Assembly (NCBI GenBank): GCA_902796745.1
Contig: CADBQC010000113.1
Location: 1-10,629 of the forward strand
Direction: 5' to 3'
DNA length: 10,629 nucleotides
Origin: an uncultured Pseudomonadota bacterium
GTDB taxonomy: Bacteria > Pseudomonadota > Alphaproteobacteria > RUG11792
Within the stretch, counting starts at the first letter, position 1. Each line of letters begins with the position of its first letter. The translations under genes and the position numbers were made by a program. This document shows positions 1 through 7,344 of this stretch, piece by piece. Below the pieces are notes generated by a model, which searched no databases, had not been told where the DNA came from, and saw only the letters and a list, made by a program, of their open reading frames with translations.

Positions 1-458
1 GAGAATTTTGACGCAAATTTATGGCAAATTATTCCATAATCAAATGGGTGAAAAAAATCTACTATATCGCTACCAGGATCCACAATTCACGAGCCAATGG
101 ATATAGTGGAAATGGATGAATTGTATACTTTTGTAAAAAAAACTTTAAAAACACGGATTTGGACGGCAGTAGATAGGAAAAAGATGCGTATTAGTGCATT
201 TGAAGTATTCTCAGAAAACGACTCAGTTTTAAGCAAATTAATCTAAAAATTGTTTGTACTGATGGAAATTTTTCGTACGAAGAGGAGCTGGGCATGAACG
301 CTGATATCAAACACGTAATAAGCAAATCCGAAACTTGCTTGGTTTTACGCTACTACCTTGCTAGATTACACCGCAAAACTAAGTGCTACAGCAAATCTGT
401 TCTCATGTTGTCCATTTCCATCAAGCTACTTCCTGCGTATAAGTACGGTCTCTCATGA
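1..458 (+). pseudogene. IS1-family transposase remnant (multiply frameshifted, 5' end outside window)
   Basis: Decayed IS1-type DDE transposase readable only by changing frame. In frame 3, up to about position 90, a helix-turn-helix-like piece reads SIIKWVKKI. In frame 1 (97-243) follows VEMDELYTFVKK then TRIWTAVDRKK, matching the InsB segment around its first catalytic Asp (MDEQWGYVG in IS1), and ending at TAA 244-246. In frame 3 (246-455) follows CTDGNFSYEEEL, equivalent to the second Asp region (MTDGWPLYE), then HVISKSETCLV and LRYYLARLHRKTKCYSKS, equivalent to HLARLGRKSLSFSKS, ending at TGA 456-458. Between ETCLV and LRYYLARL about six residues are missing compared with IS1 InsB; this gap removes the segment carrying the catalytic Glu. 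Two frame breaks plus this in-frame loss mean it cannot be active. No terminal inverted repeat or target duplication is visible, since the left end lies outside the window. Family assignment is from recalled motifs. Confidence 0.85.
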
Positions 459-506
459 AATGGTGAGCAATCTCATTGCTCCACAACGCTGGGATTACGG
501 TCGGAA

Positions 507-519
507 ATATGCTAGAATT
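507..519 (+). promoter_or_regulatory. Candidate extended -10 promoter of infA-uvrB
   Basis: ATATGCTAGAATT contains TG at 510-511, one spacer base and TAGAAT at 513-518, five of six matches to TATAAT in the extended -10 arrangement of sigma-70 promoters. No good -35 hexamer is present at 16-18 bases, which fits an extended -10 promoter. Transcription would begin near 525. Almost the same 13-mer, with one mismatch, precedes ligA on the other strand. It lies in the 90-base gap between the transposase remnant and infA, the only place a dedicated infA promoter could sit. Confidence 0.5.
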
Positions 520-522
520 CTC

Positions 523-541
523 GAAGAGGAAGCTCTTTTTT
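523..541 (+). other. Small hairpin plus T-run in the infA leader
   Basis: GAAGAG (523-528) can pair with CTCTTT (533-538) across a GAAG loop, giving five Watson-Crick pairs and one G-T pair, and runs straight into a T tract to 541. It looks like a weak intrinsic terminator or attenuator. It also contains the only purine-rich Shine-Dalgarno candidate (GAGGA, 526-530) for infA, so pairing would hide that site. If transcription starts near 525 it cannot act as a terminator of that transcript, and a translational role or chance would be likelier. Confidence 0.3.
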
Positions 542-548
542 GTTTAGT

Positions 549-767
549 ATGTCAAAAGAAGATTTAGTTGAATTTAATGGTTTTGTGACGGAGGTTTTAC
601 CGAATACGATGTTTAGGGTAGAGCTTGAAAATGGGCACAAGATTTTAGCTCATGCTTCAGGGAAAATGAAGAAAAATCGCATAAGGATTTTGATGGGCGA
701 TAAAGTGAAAGTCGAAATGACACCATATGATCTGGATAAGGGACGCATTATTTTTAGAGAGAAATAA
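549..767 (+). CDS. infA: Translation initiation factor IF-1
   Basis: IF-1 is a small cytoplasmic OB-fold protein that binds the 30S A site and helps IF-2 and IF-3 assemble the initiation complex. The 72-residue product has exactly the E. coli length and keeps the family core: [12 protein letters not shown] at residues 19-30, the SGKM loop at 37-40, IRILMGD at 45-51 and [11 protein letters not shown] at 57-67. ATG at 549 is chosen because MSKED matches the family N-terminus. The Shine-Dalgarno candidate GAGGA (526-530) is 18 bases away, unusually far; an in-frame TTG at 540 is 9 bases from it and would add three residues (MFS). The gene lies 90 bases after the IS1 remnant, and its TAA is followed at once by the ATG of uvrB, so the two are almost certainly cotranscribed. 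Confidence 0.97.
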   Translation: MSKEDLVEFNGFVTEVLPNTMFRVELENGHKILAHASGKMKKNRIRILMGDKVKVEMTPYDLDKGRIIFREK

Positions 768-2723
768 ATGGATTTTCAACTGGTTTCCGATTATAAACCT
801 GCTGGAGATCAGGGAAAAGCCATTGATTTTTTGACAGCTGGCATTAGAGAAAAAGTTAATGACCAGGTGCTTGTTGGGGTAACAGGCTCCGGAAAAACTT
901 TCACTGTAGCGAATGTCATACAAAATCTGAACCGTCCGACTTTGATAATGACGCACAACAAAACTTTGGCTGCACAGATTTTTTCTGAGATGCAGGCGTT
1001 TTTTCCGAACAATGCAGTAGAGTATTTTGTATCATATTATGATTATTATCAACCAGAGGCATACGTTGCTCATTCGGACACATATATTGAAAAAACTTCG
1101 TCAATAAATGAGGAAATCGATCGAATGCGACACTCTGCGACGCGTTCTTTATTAGAACGTCACGATGTGATAATTGTTGCGAGCGTGTCGTGCATATACG
1201 GCATTGGGGCTATTGAAAGCTACACAGACGTTATTTTGCCATTAAGGATTGGCACACATATTTCACCACAAAAACTTTGCAGGCAACTTGCAGATTTGCA
1301 ATATCAGCGTAATGACCTAGAGTTTAAACGAGGGATTTTTAGATCAACTGGTGAGACTATCGAGATTTTTCCAGCACACAAGTCTGATTCATTTTGGAAA
1401 ATCAGTTTCTTTGGCGATGAGATAGAGGAAATTACGGAAATTGAATATCCATCAATGAAAAAAATTTGTAAACTTTGTGAAATAAAGATTTTCTCGAATT
1501 CGCACTATGTCGCAACAGTCGATGTTATAAATCGCGCAATTGTTGAAATCGAGAAAGATTTACAGATACGACTAAAAGAATTGGAGCATGATTGCAAATT
1601 ACTAGAAAAACAACGCCTGGAACAACGAGTATTGTTTGATATTGAGATGATGAGGACGACAGGTACTTGCTCTGGAATAGAAAACTATTCGCGATATTTG
1701 ACAGGTAGAAATCCCGGCGAGCCACCACCTACACTTTTGGAATATTTGCCTAAGGATGCCATGTTAATAGTCGATGAAAGTCATGTGACGGTACCTCAAA
1801 TTCGTGGTATGTTTTTAGGAGATCGTTCCCGGAAACAAAATCTTTCGGATTATGGTTTCAGATTACCTTCTTGTATGGATAACCGCCCTTTAAAATTCGA
1901 AGAATGGGATTTTTTCCGACCTCAGACGATATTTTTGTCGGCAACTCCAGGTGAATTTGAGTTAGCGCGTGCTGGTAAAAGTCATATGGTAGAACAGCTC
2001 ATACGTCCAACTGGCATACTCGATCCGATTTGTGAGGTAAAGCCAACAGAAAACCAAATTGATGATCTGATGTTTCAAATTCAAGAGACTACTAAAAAAG
2101 GTTTTAGAACACTTGTTACAACGCTGACGAAGAAGATGGCTGAGCACCTAACCGAGTATCTTTCTGAAAATGGAATAAATGTGACCTATATGCACTCAGA
2201 CACTGACACTTTAGACCGCATCGAGATTATACGTGCATTGAAGGCTGGAGAGTTCGATGTGTTGGTCGGCATAAACCTGTTGCGCGAAGGTCTGGATATA
2301 CCTGAATGTGCACTGATAGCTGTTTTGGATGCTGATAAAGAGGGGTATTTGCGCTCTAAAACGGCTTTAATCCAAACTATTGGTCGGGCGGCAAGAAATA
2401 CTGAGGGACGAGTTATCTTATACGCGGACAAAATAACAAAATCGATGAAAGAAGCGCTGGATGAAACAGAGCGTCGTCGGAAAATACAAAATGAATACAA
2501 TATTGAGCATGGCATAACACCAAAATCGATTTCAAAAATTCCTGCTACACCAACTTTAACGAAACAAGCAAAAACAAAGATAGAGACAAAAGATATCAAA
2601 AAGCAAATTGCACAACTCGAAAAGCAAATGCAGGAGGCTGTCGAGAATTTGCTTTTCGAGGATGCAGCAAAATATAGAGACGAAATTGCAATGCTGAAAT
2701 CAGCTAATTCAACATCAATGTAG
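768..2723 (+). CDS. uvrB: UvrABC excinuclease subunit B
   Basis: UvrB is the damage-verifying helicase-like subunit of nucleotide excision repair; it is loaded by UvrA and recruits UvrC. The 651-residue product is close to E. coli UvrB (673). Visible in order: Walker A GVTGSGKT at 37-44; the beta-hairpin that grips DNA, SYYDYYQPEAY, at 89-99; the UvrA-interacting region at about 155-245; the GRNPGEPP motif at 313-320; Walker B DESH at 336-339; SAT at 391-393; GINLLREGLDIPE at 501-513; motif VI QTIGRAARN at 536-544; and the C-terminal UVR helix pair at about 610-645 that contacts UvrC. Key residues look intact. The ATG follows the infA TAA without a gap, so translation is probably coupled; a purine run AGAGAGAAA ends just upstream. 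It ends 4 bases from the stop of a convergent gene. Confidence 0.98.
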   Translation: MDFQLVSDYKPAGDQGKAIDFLTAGIREKVNDQVLVGVTGSGKTFTVANVIQNLNRPTLIMTHNKTLAAQIFSEMQAFFPNNAVEYFVSYYDYYQPEAYVAHSDTYIEKTSSINEEIDRMRHSATRSLLERHDVIIVASVSCIYGIGAIESYTDVILPLRIGTHISPQKLCRQLADLQYQRNDLEFKRGIFRSTGETIEIFPAHKSDSFWKISFFGDEIEEITEIEYPSMKKICKLCEIKIFSNSHYVATVDVINRAIVEIEKDLQIRLKELEHDCKLLEKQRLEQRVLFDIEMMRTTGTCSGIENYSRYLTGRNPGEPPPTLLEYLPKDAMLIVDESHVTVPQIRGMFLGDRSRKQNLSDYGFRLPSCMDNRPLKFEEWDFFRPQTIFLSATPGEFELARAGKSHMVEQLIRPTGILDPICEVKPTENQIDDLMFQIQETTKKGFRTLVTTLTKKMAEHLTEYLSENGINVTYMHSDTDTLDRIEIIRALKAGEFDVLVGINLLREGLDIPECALIAVLDADKEGYLRSKTALIQTIGRAARNTEGRVILYADKITKSMKEALDETERRRKIQNEYNIEHGITPKSISKIPATPTLTKQAKTKIETKDIKKQIAQLEKQMQEAVENLLFEDAAKYRDEIAMLKSANSTSM

Positions 2724-2727
2724 TCAT

Positions 2728-4356
2728 TTAGTAGCTATCTACACGTAATATAATGCCTCCTTCTTTGTTCTTTTGTTGAAGACGGGGAGGTAAGAACACA
2801 TCGTTGTAAAGTTTGTAAATTGCGCTTTTATCTTCGTTTTTAAATGATATATCTTGTTTTTCACTTGCCTTAGACCTTATTGGATACGCGGTCTTCAAGT
2901 AAAACGAGCCATGATTTTCTTCCAAAACCAAGACAATTTGATCAGTTCTTTCTATATTACCCATACCATCAGTAGCCAGCATACCGTACACTAATTTGTT
3001 TGTAAAATCCTTATTCAGTGTTACTTTTATTATTATGAAGCTTTTATCTTTTATTATGTTACCTTTTTCATCTTCCATGTAAGATACTGCAACATCATTT
3101 ACTTTATATGTACTATTAGCTTGTTCATCATCCTTATTTGGTATAGCGTCATCTGAGATAAGTCGGATTAACAATTTATAGAAATCTTCCATAGTTACCC
3201 CCTCTTTTAATAGAATAATTGATTTCTCAAAAATCAATTGTTTTCGCAACATCAACTTTGTTTCTTCGTCTAAGGATGCGAAATGCGGGCTAGCGTGATC
3301 CAGAAAAAGAGCCATTTGACCATATTTTTGGTATAAAACGGTCTTTACGTTGTTGGCAACCAAACGTAGAATTGAACTCCAGTCAAATTGAGGCTCTTCT
3401 ATATAGTAGAACACATCCAAAAGCAAAGCTTTCGCCATCTTATCCCGTGTTTTTGGATCTTTTAAGTATCCCTTGATTTTTTCAATTCTTTCTTTATTGG
3501 CATTTTTTTCAGCATCTGGAGTAACCTTATTATATACTTTCATGAATTTGTTGTATATTTCAAAAACTTTCTTGAGAAATGTTGCGTCATTATAATCTCC
3601 ACGATGCCGATATAAAAGCATCATTTGATAAAATAGCTGTTCTATACCTTGCTTATAATTACGCATATCGTGATTGAATGGATATGGCAATTTATTCTTA
3701 ACCATTTCTACAAATTTTTCATAATATTCTGGCATTCTGCTGGGGATTAGCATCCATTTGTCAGTGATTGATTTAAAATCAGCTTTATTTTTTAATCTAG
3801 CAATCAACTCAGGAGAGGTAGAACAGAATATATACGTAAGATGACGCAAAGATAGAGGTTCAGTATCTGATGATCTGAATACGATAGGAAATTTTAGATT
3901 AAACCACTGTGATTCATATAATAATTCGATTAATATTCTTTCCACTAAATCTGTGTTTCCATTTATGACAGTTAATTTTCCTGTCTTTGGATCTAATTTT
4001 CGTAAAGGATCAATCGTAAGCAACATCCCATCTATTATACGGAATGGTTGAAATCCATTAACACAAACCAAATCTTTGATCTCCTCATCCAAAAATTTAG
4101 CAACCATATCAACCCAAAATAATTGATTGTCTGAGTGGTGTATATTGAGTTCACTATCGTAATAAATACCGGAATATCTATCGTTTTTAAAATGCTTCAC
4201 TACTGGGTTTAGAGCAAATTTCCCACTCTTAACAAATTCTTTAAATTGCTCATCTGTTATAACAATGGGGTCTGAATCATTTGAAGAAGCAAATACATTA
4301 CTGCACAGTGTTACGAGCAAACTTAATGCCATGACTAATGCTAATTTTATTTTCAT
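2728..4356 (-). CDS. Unrecognised secreted protein (542 residues)
   Basis: I do not recognise a family. The product starts with a typical Sec signal peptide: basic MKIK, a hydrophobic core at about 5-18, and a likely signal peptidase I site after VFA (residue 24). Cys18 sits in VTLC, a poor lipobox, so a lipoprotein is less likely. The mature part is lysine- and acid-rich, has no further membrane span and few cysteines, looks mostly helical in the middle (about 200-400), and becomes beta-like near 420-500 (FIIIKVTLN, QIVLVLEENHG). Start: ATG at 4356 has AGGA (4362-4365) five bases upstream, a good ribosome site. It appears to be a single-gene unit, 135 bases from nth and convergent with uvrB (4-base gap). 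Location is probably periplasmic or exported. A host-interaction role is possible but unsupported by sequence. Confidence 0.85.
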   Translation of the reverse strand: MKIKLALVMALSLLVTLCSNVFASSNDSDPIVITDEQFKEFVKSGKFALNPVVKHFKNDRYSGIYYDSELNIHHSDNQLFWVDMVAKFLDEEIKDLVCVNGFQPFRIIDGMLLTIDPLRKLDPKTGKLTVINGNTDLVERILIELLYESQWFNLKFPIVFRSSDTEPLSLRHLTYIFCSTSPELIARLKNKADFKSITDKWMLIPSRMPEYYEKFVEMVKNKLPYPFNHDMRNYKQGIEQLFYQMMLLYRHRGDYNDATFLKKVFEIYNKFMKVYNKVTPDAEKNANKERIEKIKGYLKDPKTRDKMAKALLLDVFYYIEEPQFDWSSILRLVANNVKTVLYQKYGQMALFLDHASPHFASLDEETKLMLRKQLIFEKSIILLKEGVTMEDFYKLLIRLISDDAIPNKDDEQANSTYKVNDVAVSYMEDEKGNIIKDKSFIIIKVTLNKDFTNKLVYGMLATDGMGNIERTDQIVLVLEENHGSFYLKTAYPIRSKASEKQDISFKNEDKSAIYKLYNDVFLPPRLQQKNKEGGIILRVDSY

Positions 4357-4394
4357 AAAGATCCTGGTTTTGAAGAAACAATCATTTAGAAGAT

Positions 4395-4403
4395 GCTATC
4401 ACA
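4395..4403 (-). promoter_or_regulatory. Weak candidate promoter of the secreted-protein gene
   Basis: On the minus strand TGTGATAGC gives an extended -10 (TG, one base, GATAGC) about 40 bases before the start codon, inside an AT-rich 135-base gap. Upstream TTTAAT is only a poor -35. An alternative pairing is TTGCGA with TAAATG. Either could be chance in such AT-rich sequence. The rest of 4357-4491 holds the ribosome site and the hairpin at 4460-4476. Confidence 0.25.
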
Positions 4404-4459
4404 AAATCGCAAATTTAAATTAAATTTGTTTAAAATTTTATTAAAAATAGATTAAAAAT

Positions 4460-4476
4460 GTTGAACTCCCCTCAAC
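4460..4476 (-). terminator. Candidate terminator downstream of nth
   Basis: Sixteen bases past the nth stop, the minus strand reads GTTGA, a seven-base loop (GGGGAGT) and TCAAC, followed by ATTTTTAA. The stem has only five pairs and is not GC-rich, so termination would be weak. It sits where a terminator for ligA-nth is expected, before the promoter region of the secreted-protein gene. Confidence 0.4.
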
Positions 4477-4491
4477 TAAAAATGCTATTTG

Positions 4492-5121
4492 CTACCCATT
4501 CACCATCTTGCATAAATCAAAAAGGCAACATTCGTGACATTTTGGTTTTTTAGCGGTGCAAATATATCGCCCATGCAGCACCAGCCAATCGCTAGCGTTT
4601 TTGTGATATTGCGCAGGAACCTCCGTTAGCAAATCGCCTTCCACTCCAAGAGGATCGGTCTTCACAGTTAATCCAAGACGTCGCGATACTCGCAGAACAT
4701 GTGTGTCTACGGCGATTGTATCTGCTCCAAATAGTCTATTTGCAATAACATTGGCTGATTTTCTCCCAATGCCTGGTAGTTGTTCTAACTCATCCCTTGT
4801 TGTTGGTATTTGCGAACTGTATTTTTCGATCAATACTTTTGACAACATCATCACATTTTTTGCTTTATTGTTGAAAAAACCCAATGGATGTATATATTCT
4901 TGAAGTCTATCAATTCCAAGGTTTAATATCTTTTCAGGAGTATCAGCTATTGCAAAAAGCTCCTTTGTTACCTTATTTACCATTTTATCCGTAGTCTGAG
5001 CAGAAAGCAGAACCGCCAAAACAAACGTAAACGCATTATGCGCAACAAGCTCACTTGTCGGGTTCGGATTTTCTTGCTTCAGCCTCTCAAAAATTTCTTC
5101 AATCTCAGATTTGTCTAACAT
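4492..5121 (-). CDS. nth: Endonuclease III (DNA glycosylase/AP lyase)
   Basis: Nth removes oxidised pyrimidines and cuts the abasic site by beta-elimination in base excision repair. The 209-residue product matches E. coli Nth (211). It has LLSAQTTD at 38-45, the helix-hairpin-helix LPGIGRKSANVI at 115-126 with catalytic Lys121, catalytic Asp139 in VDTHVLRV, and a [4Fe-4S] cluster motif C188-x6-C195-x2-C198-x5-C204, all intact. ATG at 5121 gives the family N-terminus. The best ribosome site (AGGA, 5138-5141) is 16 bases away and is better placed for an out-of-frame ATG at 5129-5131. It lies 93 bases downstream of ligA on the same strand and may be cotranscribed with it, although a TATAAT is also present in the gap. 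The ligase and glycosylase act in the same repair pathway. Confidence 0.97.
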   Translation of the reverse strand: MLDKSEIEEIFERLKQENPNPTSELVAHNAFTFVLAVLLSAQTTDKMVNKVTKELFAIADTPEKILNLGIDRLQEYIHPLGFFNNKAKNVMMLSKVLIEKYSSQIPTTRDELEQLPGIGRKSANVIANRLFGADTIAVDTHVLRVSRRLGLTVKTDPLGVEGDLLTEVPAQYHKNASDWLVLHGRYICTAKKPKCHECCLFDLCKMVNG

Positions 5122-5131
5122 ACGCGCCCAT
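5105..5131 (-). other. Eight-codon ORF overlapping the nth start
   Basis: ATG at 5131-5129 opens an eight-codon frame (MGAYVRQI) ending in TGA at 5107-5105, out of frame with nth and crossing its ATG. AGGA at 5138-5141 is six bases upstream, an ideal distance for this ATG, while it is 16 bases from the nth start. It could be a leader peptide giving coupled reinitiation on nth, or merely chance. Confidence 0.2.
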
Positions 5132-5147
5132 GATTTATCCTGCAGTA

Positions 5148-5153
5148 ATTATA
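5148..5153 (-). promoter_or_regulatory. Candidate -10 (TATAAT) before nth
   Basis: A perfect TATAAT on the minus strand lies in the 93-base ligA-nth gap, with a predicted start near 5141, 20 bases before the nth ATG. No convincing -35 is found at 15-19 bases, nor a strict TGn extension. It could give nth its own transcription in addition to read-through from ligA. Confidence 0.3.
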
Positions 5154-5214
5154 ACCAGATCTTTTTTGCAAAGCGTATAACGTTTTTAAGAGAAAACTCG
5201 CACATTTCCGGCAA

Positions 5215-7233
5215 CTATCTTTGTATATCCTGGATAAATTCCTCTTCTCTCATAATCTGCACGCCTAGTTCAGTCGCTTTGTGCAACTTTGACCCTGGAT
5301 TTTCTCCGACAACAACGATGTCCGTTTTTCCTGAGATTGCGGAAGCAACACTTGCTCCTTTGGAAATTACAATTTGTTTAGCTTCATTTCTACTGAGCCT
5401 AGATAAAGTGCCAGTAAATACTATTATTTTTCCATAAAACGCTGAATTGCTATCAATGATTTTTTCTTGATATGAAATAGCAACCAATTTTTTAAACTCA
5501 TCAATAAATCTGATATTTATATCATTTCTAAAAAATTCGTATATCTCTTCAGCCATCAAATCTCCTAGCCCATCCAGCTCGACTAAATCTGCTTTTTCGG
5601 CCTTCTGCAAACTTCCAATATTTTTAAATCTGTCTGCCAGCAGTTGTGCTATTACCTCACCCACTCCTGGAATTCCAAGCGATACTACAAATCTTTCCAG
5701 AGATACATTCCGTCTCATTTCAATCGCATCATACAATTTTTGAGCAGAAACTTTTCCCCATCCGGGTTTTGATGCTAAAGGAGCATCAATTTCCTTTTCT
5801 TTAAGTTTAAATATGTCCAGTGCGGTTTTTATTCGTCCTTCTGCAAAAAATTCTTCAACTTGCTTTTCGCCAAGCCCGGGTATATCAAGGCAACTTTTCG
5901 ACACAAAATATGAAATGTAACGGACAGCTTGTTCGGGACATCCATAATGATTTGGGCAATACAAATCAACAAGCCCCGGATACTGAATTAACTCAGCGCC
6001 ACAGGACGGACATGTTTTTGGCATTGTAAAAATTTCATTTCCAGACTTCTGGGTAACAGCGATTATCTTCGGAATAACGTCGCCAGAACGTAGAATTTTC
6101 ACGGTGTCCCCGATAGCAATCTGCTTTCGTTCGATTTCATTAAAATTATGTAACGTAGCTCTAGAAACCATAGCTCCATTTAAATTTACTGGTTCCAAAA
6201 TTGCTACCGGAGTTATTTTTCCAGTCCGCCCTACTCCAATTGCAATATCAAGTACCTTTGTCTCAGCTTCTTCAGCGGGAAATTTATATGCTATCGAATG
6301 GCGTGGATTGCGTCCGACAAATCCAAGCCTTTCCTGAAACTTCAGGGAATTTAGCTTAAAAACAGCGCCATCTATTTCATAAGGCAAATCAGGACGTTTT
6401 TGCAAAGTGTCTTGACAATACTTTGCTAAGTCCGTCAGAGAATGGCACAATCTACACTCCGCTGTTGAAAATCCAAGTTTCTTGAGAAATCCCATAACTT
6501 CGATTTGCGTGGCAATATTTAAATCAGCTCCGTCAATATAGTACGCAAAAAATCCTAAATTCCTGGATTTTGTCACTTCAGCATCGAGTTGTCGCAAAGA
6601 ACCAGCAGCAGCATTTCGAGGATTTGCAAAAAGTTTCTTACCGTTCTCTTCGCGTTGCTTGTTCAATTCCGTAAAGGATTGTATCGGCATATAAACTTCA
6701 CCACGAATTTCAATCTCGCTTGCGTAATCAATGCGTTTAGGAACATCTAAAATTGTTTTTATATTTTCAGTCACATCTTCGCCGACATAACCGTCACCTC
6801 TGGTCGCTGCATATACAATATACCCATTGTTATAAACAATTGAAGCGGACAGTCCATCAATCTTGCGCTCGGCACAAAATTCAAGATTTTCGGACGTATT
6901 TAGAAAACCCTGAACGCGCTCTATAAAATTTTCCAAATCTTCAGTTGAAAAGGCATTTTCCAATGATAACATCGGTTTTTTATGCGTAATTTTGGATAAA
7001 ACCCCGGATACTGGGGCTCCAACCTTTTGTGACGAAGAATTAAGTTTTTTCAATTCCGGAAACTTTGCTTCTATTTCATTTAATCTAAGTCTTAATTGAT
7101 CGTACTCCCAATCGGAAATTTCAGGCTCAGCCTTGTTGTAATATAAGTCATCGTGATACTCCAATTCTCTTTGTAAAGACTGCAACTCAGTCTTCGCTTC
7201 TTCAAATTGCAGTTCTAAGACAGACTTAACCAT
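5215..7233 (-). CDS. ligA: NAD-dependent DNA ligase
   Basis: LigA seals nicks using NAD+, joining Okazaki fragments and finishing excision repair. From ATG at 7233 the product is 672 residues, against 671 in E. coli. Features (this start): Ia domain with HDDLYYNKAEPEISDWEYD near 27-45; adenylation domain with active-site Lys124 in ERKIDG; TRGDGYVGEDVTENI near 144-158; RGEVYM near 177; NPRNAAAGSLRQLD near 204-217; OB fold with GRTGKITPVA near 335-344; zinc finger Cys408, Cys411, Cys426, Cys432; helix-hairpin-helix repeats to about 570; C-terminal BRCT domain about 596-672. An upstream in-frame TTG (7251) and GTG (7245) exist, but GTGGAA lies six bases before the ATG and the predicted transcript starts near 7254, so ATG 7233 is preferred. 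nth follows 93 bases downstream. Confidence 0.98.
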   Translation of the reverse strand: MVKSVLELQFEEAKTELQSLQRELEYHDDLYYNKAEPEISDWEYDQLRLRLNEIEAKFPELKKLNSSSQKVGAPVSGVLSKITHKKPMLSLENAFSTEDLENFIERVQGFLNTSENLEFCAERKIDGLSASIVYNNGYIVYAATRGDGYVGEDVTENIKTILDVPKRIDYASEIEIRGEVYMPIQSFTELNKQREENGKKLFANPRNAAAGSLRQLDAEVTKSRNLGFFAYYIDGADLNIATQIEVMGFLKKLGFSTAECRLCHSLTDLAKYCQDTLQKRPDLPYEIDGAVFKLNSLKFQERLGFVGRNPRHSIAYKFPAEEAETKVLDIAIGVGRTGKITPVAILEPVNLNGAMVSRATLHNFNEIERKQIAIGDTVKILRSGDVIPKIIAVTQKSGNEIFTMPKTCPSCGAELIQYPGLVDLYCPNHYGCPEQAVRYISYFVSKSCLDIPGLGEKQVEEFFAEGRIKTALDIFKLKEKEIDAPLASKPGWGKVSAQKLYDAIEMRRNVSLERFVVSLGIPGVGEVIAQLLADRFKNIGSLQKAEKADLVELDGLGDLMAEEIYEFFRNDINIRFIDEFKKLVAISYQEKIIDSNSAFYGKIIVFTGTLSRLSRNEAKQIVISKGASVASAISGKTDIVVVGENPGSKLHKATELGVQIMREEEFIQDIQR

Positions 7234-7259
7234 AGAAAATTCCACTTTCAAAACAATGA

Positions 7260-7272
7260 AATTGTAGCATAT
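7260..7272 (-). promoter_or_regulatory. Extended -10 promoter of ligA(-nth)
   Basis: On the minus strand ATATGCTACAATT holds TG, one base and TACAAT (7266-7261), five of six to consensus in extended -10 form. The -35 region around 7284-7290 (GACGCA) is poor. Transcription would start near 7254, about 20 bases before the preferred ligA ATG. Only one base differs from the element before infA (507-519). Confidence 0.55.
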
Positions 7273-7310
7273 ATTGTGGAGGTTTGCGTCCTATGGATTA
7301 CTCACCATTG

Positions 7311-7334
7311 AAAATGTTTCACGTGAAACATTTT
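7311..7334. promoter_or_regulatory. parS: parS centromere-like site (ParB binding)
   Basis: A perfect 24-base palindrome has at its centre TGTTTCACGTGAAACA (7315-7330), identical to the widely conserved chromosomal parS consensus bound by ParB/Spo0J; it is flanked by AAAA and TTTT. It lies in the intergenic region between divergent ligA and ldcA, not in a coding sequence. In known bacteria, parS sites cluster near the replication origin, nucleate spreading of CTP-bound ParB, and are moved by ParA and SMC. No T-tract terminator logic fits, because genes diverge here. No parA, parB or DnaA-box cluster is seen in the window. Confidence 0.9.
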
Positions 7335-7344
7335 ATAACTACAA

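Noticed and set aside
358..567. Plus-strand open frame of 69 codons in the left flank
   Set aside because: It overlaps the IS1 remnant in another frame, lacks a ribosome site, has no recognisable family features and runs past the infA start.
2186..2599. 137-codon minus-strand frame inside uvrB
   Set aside because: It is fully antisense to the conserved helicase motifs of UvrB, resembles no family, and shows the composition of a shadow frame.
2719..2745. TGTAG...CTACA inverted repeat at the uvrB/secreted-protein junction
   Set aside because: Only five pairs with a 15-base loop, competing with a four-pair alternative; too weak to call a terminator.
4405..4455. Very AT-rich tract considered as a replication-origin unwinding element
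   Set aside because: No DnaA boxes or iteron-like repeats are visible nearby; it fits an ordinary AT-rich promoter region.
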